A program made the position numbers and the translations under genes. The notes beneath the pieces are model-generated. The model saw only the letters and a list, made by a program, of their open reading frames with translations. It ran no database searches and was not told the origin of the DNA. 64,000 nt of DNA from Inia geoffrensis. Its lineage: Eukaryota; Chordata; Mammalia; Artiodactyla; Iniidae. Positions 56,733 through 64,000 of this stretch are shown here, one piece after another. The stretch's first letter is position 1. Every line of letters begins with the position of its first letter. Location of the stretch: contig CM070918.1 of the NCBI GenBank assembly GCA_036417435.1, forward strand, positions 31,689,523-31,753,522, read 5' to 3'.

Positions 56733-58478
56733 TCAGAACTTCTTTTTTTTTTTTAGATTCCATATATATGTTAGCACACGATATTTGTTTTTCTCTTTCT
56801 GATTTACTTCACTCTGTATGACAGACTCTAGGTCCATCCACCTCACTACAAATAACTCAATTTTGTTTCTCTTTATGGCTGAGTAATATTCCATTGTATA
56901 TACGTGCCACATCTTCTTTATCCATTCATCTGTCGATGGACACTTAGGTTGCTTCCATGTCCTGGCTATTCTAAATAGTGCTGTAATGAACATTGTGGTA
57001 CATGACTCTTGTTGAATTATGGTTTTCTCATGGTATATGCCCAGTAGTGGGATTGCTGGGTCACATGGCAGTTCTATTTTTAGTTTTTTAAGGAACCTCC
57101 ATACTGTTCTCCATAGTGGCTGTATCAATTTACATTCCCACCAACAGTGCAAGAGGGTTCCCCTTCCTCCACACCCTCTCCAGCATTTACTGTTTGTAGA
57201 TTTTTTGATGATGGCCATTCTGACCCGTGTGAGGTGATACCTCATTGTAGTTTTGATTTGCATTTCTCTAATGATTAGTGGTGTTGAGCATCCTTTCATG
57301 TGTTTGTTGGCAATCTGTATATCTTCTTTGGAGAAATGTCTGTTTAGGTCTTCTGCCCATTTTTGGGTTGGGTTGTTTGTTTTTTTGATATTGAGCTGCA
57401 TGAGCTGCTTGTGTATTTTGGAGATTAATCCTTTGTCAGTTGCTTCATTTGCAAATATTTTCTCCCATTCTGAGGGTTGTCTTTTCGTCTTGTTTATGGT
57501 TTCCTCTGCTGTGCAAAAGCTTCTAAGTTTCATTAGGTCCCATTTGTTTATTTTTGTCTTTACTTCCATTTCTCTAGGAGGTGGGTCAAAAGGGATCCTG
57601 CTGTGATTTATGTCATAGAGTGTTCTGCCTATGATTTCCTCTAAGAGTTTGATAGTGTCTGGCCTTAAATTTAGGTCTTTAATCCATTTTGAGTTTATTT
57701 CTGTGTATGGTGTTAGGGAGTGTTCTAATTTCATTCTTTTACATGTAGCTGTCCAGTTTACCCAGCACCACTTATTGAAGAGGCTGTCTTTTCTCCACTG
57801 TATATTCTTGCCTCCTTTATCAAACATAAGGTGACCATATGTGCGTGGGTTTATCTCTGAGGTTTTCTATCCTGTTCCATTGATCTATATTTCTGTTTTT
57901 GTGCCAGTACCATACTGTCTTGATTACTGTAGCTTTGTAGTATAGTCTGAAGTCAGGGAGCCTCATTCCTCCAGCTCCGTTTTTCTTTCTCAAGATTGCT
58001 TTGGCTATTCGGGGTCTTTTGTGTTTCCATACAAATTATGAAATTTTTTGTTCTAGTTCTGTGAAAAACGCCATTGGTAGTTTGATAGGGATTGCATTGA
58101 ATCTATAGATTGCTTTGGGTACTATAGTCATTTTTACACTATTGATTCTTCCAATCCAAGAACATGACATATCTCTCCATCTGTTTGCATCAGCTTTAAT
58201 TTCTTTCATCAGTATCTTATACTTTTCTGCATATAAGTCTTTTGTCTCCTTTGGTAGGTTTATTCGTAGGTATTTTATTCTTTCGTTGCAATGGTAAATG
58301 GGAGTGTTTCCTTAATTTCTCTTTCATATTTTTCTTCATTGGTGTATAGGAATGCAAGAGATTTCTGTGCATTAATTTTGTATCCTGCTACTTTACCAAA
58401 TTCATTGACTAGCTCTAGTAGTTTTCTGGTAACATCTTTAGGATTCTCTATGTATAGTATCATGTCATCTGCAAACAT
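56733..58478 (-). pseudogene. L1 ORF2 C-terminal half, young copy
   Basis: On the minus strand the reading opens at 58478 with FADD (58457-58475 region), runs 67 codons to a frameshift/stop near 58275, and later holds a 364-codon open frame from 57827 to 56733. That frame includes the zinc-knuckle region [18 protein letters not shown]. The endonuclease and first RT motifs were never inserted. The long open C-terminal frame shows it is among the younger L1 copies, close in sequence to the 39-44 kb element, but it cannot make a working enzyme. Confidence 0.9.
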
Positions 58479-58705
58479 TTCTGCCCATTTTTAAATCATA
58501 TATTTTTGATATTAAGTTGTATGAGCTGTTCATGTTTTTTGAATATTAACCCTTTATTGCTCATATCATTTTCAAATATTTTCTCCCATTCAGTAGGTTG
58601 TTTTTTCATTTTGTTGATGGTTTCCTTTGCTGTGTAAAAACTTTTAAGTTTTATTACATCCCACTTGTTTATTTTTGTTTTTGTCTCTTTTGCCTTAGGA
58701 TACAG

Positions 58706-58765
<60 letters not shown>

Positions 58766-59630
58766 TGTCAAAGTGTACTGCCGATGTTCTCTTTTAGGAG
58801 TTTTATGGTTTCAAGTCTTACATTTAGGACTTTAATCCATTTTTAGTGTGCTTTTTGTATATCATGTGAGGAAATGTTCTAACCTCATTCTTTTACATGT
58901 AGCTGTCCAGTTTTCCCAGCACCACTTATTGAATAGACTGTCTCCATTGTATATCCTTGCTTCCTTTGTTGTAGGTTAATTGACCATAGGTGTGTGAGTT
59001 TATTTCTGGGCTCTCTAGTCTGTTCCATTGATCTGTGTTGTCTGTTTTTGTGACAGTATCATACTGTTTTGATTACTGTAGCTTTGTAGTTTAGTCTGAA
59101 GTCAAGGAGCATTGACACCTCCAGCTTTGTTCTTTTTTCTCAAGATTGCTTTGGCAATTGGGGATCTTTTGTGATTCTATATAAATTTTAGGATTACTTG
59201 AAGTAGTTAAGTAAAAATATCATGGGTATTTTGATAGAGATTGCATTAAATCTGTAGATTGCTTTGGGTAGTATGGCCATTTTAACAACATTAATTCTTC
59301 CAACCCAAGAACATAGGATATCTTTCCATTTTTTTGTATCATCTTCAATTTCCTTCATCAGTGTTTCATAATTTGCAAAGTACAGGTCATTCACCTCCTT
59401 GGTTAAGTTTATTCATAGGTATTTTATTCTTTTTGATGAGATTTTAAACAGGATTTTTTTTTTTTTTTTGCTTTTTCTTTCTGATAGTTCATTATCTGTG
59501 TATAGAAAAGCAACAGATTTCTATATATTAATCTTGTATCCTGCAAATTTACTGAATTCATTTATTAGTTCTAATAGTTTTATGATGGAGACTTTAGGGT
59601 TTTCTATATAAAGTACCATGTCATCTGAAA
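58479..59630 (-). pseudogene. Inverted L1 ORF2 piece (older copy)
   Basis: Minus-strand ORF2 text from the RT active site (near 59612-59630, 'tttcagatgacatgg') down to 'aaaaatgggcagaa' at 58479-58492, with the rest of the piece at 55687-56163. Short in-frame stretches such as 59194-59394 are readable, but stops and frame changes are common. It contains a long (AT)n tract. Confidence 0.85.
58708..58761 (+). repeat. (AT)n microsatellite
   Basis: About 27 uninterrupted AT units inside the inverted L1. Likely polymorphic and error-prone in sequencing. Confidence 0.97.
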
Positions 59631-60056
59631 TTCTGCCATTTGCAACAATGTGGCTGAACTTAGAAAGTATCATGCTTAGTGGAATAAGTCAGACAAAGCC
59701 AAATGCTGTATATTATCCCTTACGTGTGGAATCTAAAAAATAAAACAAATGAATGCATATAACAAAACAGAAACAGACTCACAGACATAGAAAACAAACT
59801 AGTGGTTGCCAGCGGAGAGAGGGAACAGGAGAGGGGCAAAATAAGGGTATGGGATTAATAGATACAAACTACTATGTATAAAATAGATAAGCAACAGGGA
59901 CATATTGTAAAGCACAGGGAACTATAGCCATTATTTTGTAAGAACTTTAAATGGATTATAATCTGTAAAAATACTGAAGCAGTATGCTGCACACCTGAAA
60001 CTAATATAACACTTTAAATGACTATACTTCAATTAAAAAAAAACAAAATTTTTAGG
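59631..60056 (+). mobile_element. Sense 3' piece of the twin-primed L1
   Basis: Begins 'tgccatttgcaacaatgtgg' (end of ORF2), then 'gtggaataagtcagacaaag', 'gactcacagacatagaaaac', 'gtatgctgcacacctgaaac', 'actatacttcaattaaaaa' and the A-rich tail. It reads plus while the adjacent ORF2 sequence reads minus. Confidence 0.9.
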
Positions 60057-60921
60057 AAAGGACACCATCAGAAAAGTGAAAAGACAACCCATGAAATAGG
60101 AGAAAATATTTGCAAATAACATATCTGACAAGAAATATATATCTATAACATACAAAAAACTATTATAATGCAACAATTAAAAGATAAATAACATAATTTT
60201 TAAATGGCCAACATATCTAAACAGATATTTTTTCCAAATAAGATTACAAATGGCCAATAAGGACTAATATTGTTAGTTATTAGAGAATTGCAAATCAAAA
60301 CCACTATGACATACAATTTCATACCCACTAGGATAGCTATAATCAAAACGACAGGCAATAACATAATAATAACAGGTAATAATAACTTTTGATAAAGACG
60401 TGGAGAAATCGGAACTTTCATATATTGCTGGTAAGAATGTAAAAATGGTACAGCTGCTATGGAAAACAGTTTTGAGTTCCTTAAAAAGTTAAACGTGTTA
60501 CCATACAAGTCAGAAATTCCACTCCTAAGTATATACATAAGGGAAATAAAAACTATGTCCACACAGAAACTTGTAAACACATGTGCATAACAGTATCATT
60601 CATAATAGTGAAAAACTGGAAACAACCTAAGTGTCCAACTGATGAATGGAAAAAAAATTGGAGTATATCCGTACAATGGAATATTACTAAGCAGTAAAAA
60701 AAAAAAAAAAATCAAGTACTGATACATGCTACAACATGAGTGAACCCTAAATATTATCAAGTGAAATAAGCCAGTCACAAAGACCATGTACTGTGTGATT
60801 CCATTTATGTGAAATATCCAGAATAGGCAAATCCACAGAAACAGAAAGCATATTAAGGTCGTTACCAGTGGCTGGGGGTGGTAGAGGGCAGGAAGCAGTA
60901 GTGACTGTTAATGAGTAGGGG

Positions 60922-62387
60922 ATTCCTTTTTTTTAAGAATTTATTTTATTAGAATAGTTTTAGGTTTAAGAAGGTTCAGAAATTTCCCATATACCCCATC
61001 TTCACACATGCACATCTTCCTCCATTATCACCAACCCCTACCAGAGTGGTACCTTTGATGTACACTTATTATAACTGATGAACCTCCATTAACACATCAT
61101 TAACACACGGAGTCCATAGTTTATATTATGGTTTACTCTTGGTGTTGTACATTCTATGGTTTGGATAAACGTATAATGACATATACCCATCATTATAGTA
61201 TCATACAGAGTATTATCACCACCTTAAAAGTCCTGTGCTCCATGCCTCCCTCCCTGCCCTCCACCCAGCCCCTGAAGCCATTGATCTTTTTACTGCCTCC
61301 ATAGTTTTGCCTTTTCCAGAATGTCATCTGGTTGGAATCACACAGTGTGCAGCCTTTTCAGACTGAATCCTTTCACTTGACAACATGCACTTAAGGTTCC
61401 TCCATGTCTTTTTATGGCTTGATAGCTCATTACTTTTTAGTACTGAATAATATTCCATTGTCTGGATGTGCCAGAGTTAATTTATCCATTCACCTACTGA
61501 AGGACATTTTTGTTGCTTCCGAGTTTTGGCAATCATAAATAAAGTGAGAATAAACATCCATGTGCAGGTTTCTGTGTGGATGTGTTTTCAGATCCTTTGG
61601 GTAAATACCAAGGAGCAAAATCACTGGGTCGTATGGTAAGAATATGTTCAGTTTTGTAAAAAATCACCAAAAGTGTATTCCCACCAGCAATGAGTGAGAG
61701 TTCTTGCTGGCCCTTAGTCTCACCGGCATTTGGCTCTGTCAATGCTCTGGGTCTTGACCATTTTAAAAGGTGCAGTGTTACCTCATTTTAATTTGCATTT
61801 CCCTGATGCATATGATGTGAAGCATCTTTTCAGATGTTTATTTGCCATCTGTATATCTTCTTTGGTGAGGTATCTGTTAAGATCTTTGGCCTATTTTTTT
61901 AAATCAGATTGTTTATTTTCTTATTGTTGAGCTTTAACAGTTCATTATAAATTTTGGATAACAGTTTATTATCAGATCTTTTTGCAAATATTTTCTCCCA
62001 GCCTGTGGTTTGTCTTCTCTTTCTCTTGAATATTATCTTGCATAGAGAAGTTTTTAATTTTAATGAAGTCCAGCTTATCAATTATTTCTTTCATGGATTG
62101 TGCCTTGGGTGTTGAATCTACAAAGTCATCACTGTGCCCAAGGTTTCCTAGGTTTTCTCCTACGTTATCTTCTAGGAGTTTTATAGTTTCACATTTTACA
62201 TCTAGCTCTATGATCCATTTTGAGTTAATTTTTTGAAGTGTGTAACGTCTGTCTAGATTTATTTTTTTGCATGTGAATGTCCAGTTGTTCCAGCACCATT
62301 AGTTGAAAAGGCTTTCTTTGCTCTATTGTATTACCATTGCCCCTTTGTCAAAGATCAATTGACTGTATTTATGATGAAATTCCTTTT
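60922..62387 (-). mobile_element. Old minus-strand L1 nested in the host L1
   Basis: About 1.45 kb (60931-62378) of antisense L1. The 3' UTR end comes first ('ccatataccccatcttcaca', 'gctccatgcctccctccct'), then ORF2 text ('aataatattccattgtctgg', 'gttgcttccgagttttggc', 'tttcagatgtttatttgcca', 'tgtccagttgttccagcacc'). ATTCCTTTT at 60922-60930 and 62379-62387 is a 9-base duplication, and the host L1 3' UTR joins across it. Many stops. Confidence 0.82.
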
Positions 62388-62524
62388 AGGTCATAAAAAC
62401 GTTTTTAAATTAGATGGTAGTGTTGGCTGCACAAATGTGTGAATATAAAAACCACTAAACTGAATACTTTAAATGGGCAAATATTATGTGAATTAATCAA
62501 TAAAGCTCTTTAAAAAAAGACTGT

Positions 62525-62925
62525 GGCTTCTGTCACTCTTCCTCACTTGTTCACTCCGATGAAACCAGCTGCCATGTTGTGAGCTGCCTTGTAGAGAGAT
62601 CCATGTAGCAAGGACCAAATAGAGGCCTCTAACCAGAGGACAGCAAGGAGCCAAGGCCCCCTAGTCCAGCAATACACAAGGAACTGAATCTTGCCAACAA
62701 CTATCAATACATGAGTGAGCTTCGAAGTGAATCTTTCCCTAGTCGAGCCTTGAGATGAGACCAGAGCCTGGGCCAAAGCCTTGATTACAGCCTTGTGTGA
62801 GACCCTGAGACAAAGAACCCAGCAAGGCCATTCCAGGATTTCTGACCCAGAGAAACTGTGAATAATAAATGTTATTTTAAGCTGTTAAATTTTATGGTAA
62901 TGGGTTATGCAGCATAATACAATGA
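62525..62925 (+). mobile_element. MLT1-like (MaLR) LTR
   Basis: 'accagctgccatgttgtgag', 'agagagatccatgtagcaag', 'tgagtgagcttcgaagtgaa', 'agtcgagccttgagatgaga', 'cccagagaaactgtgaataa', 'taaatgttattttaagctgt', 'taatgggttatgcagcataa' follow the 3' part of an ERVL-MaLR LTR in sense orientation. The 5' third is not recognised. No internal region. Confidence 0.78.
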
Positions 62926-62929
62926 ACAC

Positions 62930-63640
62930 ACCACCAAACCCTTTTCCATGGTTGTGGTGATAATTTACACTTCTACTAGTGGTGAATGAAATTTCCCAGT
63001 CTCCCATGTCCTCGCTGTCACCTGGTTGTTTGAATTTTAAATGTTTACCAACTGGGCAAGTCTTCAAAATGGTGATATTTTACTTTGCGTTTCCTAGCTT
63101 ACTAATGAGATTATCTTTTCATATGTCTATAGGCTATTCAAATATATAGTTTATGAAACATCTGTTTTTTAGCTTTTGTGCATTATTCTACCTTTTCTTT
63201 GCTTCTTTTTATGATTAGAGCAGCTTTCAAATATATTTTAGATATTAATCCTTTGTCAGCTATAGATGATGCAAATTCTTCTCCCAATTTGTGGCTTATT
63301 CTTCATTCCTTATGGTGTCTCTTAGTGAGAAGAACTGTAAACAAATTTAATATAGTCAAATTCATCTATCCTTGCCTTTATTTATAGCACTTTTTGAGTC
63401 TTAAGAAATCTTTTCCTCCTCTGAAATCATAAGAATATCCTCCTATATTTTCTTCCAGATATAATTTGGCTTTTCATATTCTAATTTGTTTCATCTTTAA
63501 GAAAGTTATGGTTTCTATCATAGGTGTGGAATTTTTCACTAATGACTTTTCCCTCATATTTTTCTTTTTTTCCCTTCCCAGAAGAACAGTTCTTAACTTC
63601 TCCCTATTACCAGTGTTTCTAGTCCTCTCTTCCTACTCTC
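62930..63640 (-). mobile_element. Old L1 (L1M/HAL1-type) ORF2 fragment
   Basis: Antisense L1 landmarks: 'tttacacttctactagtggt', 'ttttcatatgtctataggct', 'gatattaatcctttgtcagc', 'attcttctcccaatttgtgg', 'gatataatttggcttttcat'. Old and non-coding. Confidence 0.7.
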
Positions 63641-63664
63641 CACCTTTCTAACCCCCCATTTAAA

Positions 63665-63765
63665 AAGCCCAATAGCCCATCTACAGGAGGTTGAATAAAT
63701 AAATTTGGGGTACATCTATACAATGAGGATGTCGTGTGTCATGGCTTTAAAAAAACGAAATAGAG
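63665..63765 (+). mobile_element. Old L1 fragment at the window end
   Basis: 'aatagcccatctacaggagg', 'ttgaataaataaatttgggg' and 'tacatctatacaatgaggat' are sense L1 ORF2-end words. The host sequence for the last SINE. Confidence 0.5.
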
Positions 63766-63995
63766 GGCTTCCCTGGTGGCGCAGTGGTTGAGAGTCCACC
63801 TGCCGATGCAGGGGACACGGGTTTGTGCCCCGGTCTGGGAAGATCCCACATGCCGCGGAGCGGCTGGGCCCGTGAGCCAAGGCCACTGAGCCTGCGCGTC
63901 TGGAGCCTGTGCTCCGCAACGGGAGAGGCCACAACAGTGAGAGGCCCGCGTACCACAAAAACAAAAACAAAGAAACAAAAAACAACGAAATAGAA
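63754..63995 (+). mobile_element. CHR-type SINE with target duplication
   Basis: The body starts at 63766 (GGCTTCCCTGGTGGCGCAG), with 'ggtttgtgcccc' in the B-box position (a C-to-T change from GGTTCGTGCCC), the usual 3' block and a tail of A with C and G interruptions. AACGAAATAGA at 63754-63764 recurs at 63984-63994. The downstream copy lies at the very end of the window. Confidence 0.93.
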
Positions 63996-64000
63996 CTCTA

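Larger units (their letters stand above)
56164..58478 (-). mobile_element. L1 plus CHR SINE as one block inside the inverted L1
   Basis: Reading on the minus strand, a 5'-truncated L1 (58478 down to about 56394) begins at the RT active site and ends in its poly(A) (T8 on plus, 56386-56393). It is followed by a homopolymer (C11 on plus, 56375-56385, two of them SINE) and by a complete CHR SINE with about 20 A. Host L1 text resumes on both sides. TTCTGCC at 56157-56163 and 58479-58485 is a likely 7-base duplication enclosing both elements. No separate duplication for the SINE is visible. Confidence 0.88.
55673..60070 (+). mobile_element. 5'-inverted (twin-primed) L1 with 14-base target duplication
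   Basis: The duplication AAAGGACACCATCA is exact at 55673-55686 and 60057-60070. Between lie an inverted piece (minus orientation, 55687-59630, itself interrupted) and a sense 3' piece with A tail (59631-60056). In L1 coordinates the inverted piece ends at ORF2 'tattactctgctgtaaag' (outer end) and the sense piece starts at 'tgccatttgcaacaatgtgg', which are nearly adjacent in ORF2. This is the expected signature of twin priming, where a second cDNA starts inside the RNA. The inner end of the inverted piece is at the RT active-site codons (near 59630). Confidence 0.92.
55565..62520 (+). mobile_element. Oldest L1 of the nest (host element), in three pieces
   Basis: Sense L1 ORF2 text at 55570-55686 ('aagcacaagctacaaaataa', 'gataaattggacttcacc', 'aaaaggacaccatca') continues at 60057-60930 ('gtgaaaagacaacccatg', 'gagaaaatatttgcaaataa', 'aaaccactatgacat') and at 62379-62520 (3' UTR: 'gtgttggctgcacaaatgtg', 'aatatttaaatgggc'-like, 'caataaagctctttaaaaaa'). 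The first gap is filled by the inverted L1 of 55687-60056 and the second by the minus L1 of 60931-62378. Old, with many stops. Confidence 0.85.

Noticed and set aside
6651..63995. SINE A/B boxes as functional tRNA genes
   Set aside because: The boxes are tRNA-derived, but the copies lack a foldable cloverleaf, are followed by SINE bodies and A tails, and have target duplications.
1..64000. An undescribed multi-gene defence, metabolic or mobile system
   Set aside because: The window is vertebrate non-coding DNA with dead retroelements. No operon-like set of genes or unexplained coding block was found.

Overview
This window is vertebrate nuclear DNA, almost certainly from a cetacean (whale or dolphin). 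The best evidence is seven tRNA-derived SINEs of the CHR type, which is typical of Cetacea and hippos. They share a 5' end reading GGCTTCCCTGGTGGCGCAG, a Pol III B box GGTTCGTGCCC and an A-rich tail. Young L1 elements have a matching ORF2 and 3' UTR. Older layers (MIR, L2, MER5A, MER20, MLT1) are shared by placental mammals. The DNA is AT-rich and has no CpG island. I found no host protein-coding exon, no structural RNA gene, and no prokaryotic or phage feature. I read the window as intergenic or deep intronic. All convincing protein similarity comes from dead LINE-1 ORFs.

Layout. 1-29.9 kb is mostly unique or very old sequence with scattered MIR, L2 and hAT fossils, a 312-bp L1 3' end at 3488, three young SINEs (6665, 10198, 25894) and CA/TG microsatellites at 14.1 and 22.5 kb. 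At 29.9-33.2 kb a 5'-truncated L1 is flanked by unusually long direct repeats. One SINE sits inside it and another sits in its left flanking repeat. At 34.6-35.5 kb an MLT1 LTR is split by a solo-LTR-like insertion. At 39.1-44.2 kb lies a nearly complete but inactivated L1 with recognisable ORF1 and ORF2. 44-55 kb holds L2 fragments, two short L1 3' ends in minus orientation and a long CHR SINE. At 55.5-62.5 kb several retroposons are nested: an old L1 was hit by a 5'-inverted (twin-primed) L1, which was hit by a joined L1+SINE block. The old L1 was also hit by a second minus-strand L1. The end holds an MLT1-like LTR, old L1 pieces and a last CHR SINE.

I found no undescribed multi-gene system. 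The most interesting observations concern retrotransposition mechanics. One 7-bp target duplication appears to enclose both an L1 and a SINE, with a C/G homopolymer at their junction. Two L1 copies in the same nest begin at the same codon of the reverse-transcriptase active site. A homologous ORF2 position was used as target twice in different L1s. An L1 is flanked by direct repeats of about 62-78 bp whose left edge is also a SINE insertion site. Element boundaries were read by eye. Those with a target-site duplication are good to a few bases; those of ancient repeats are approximate.
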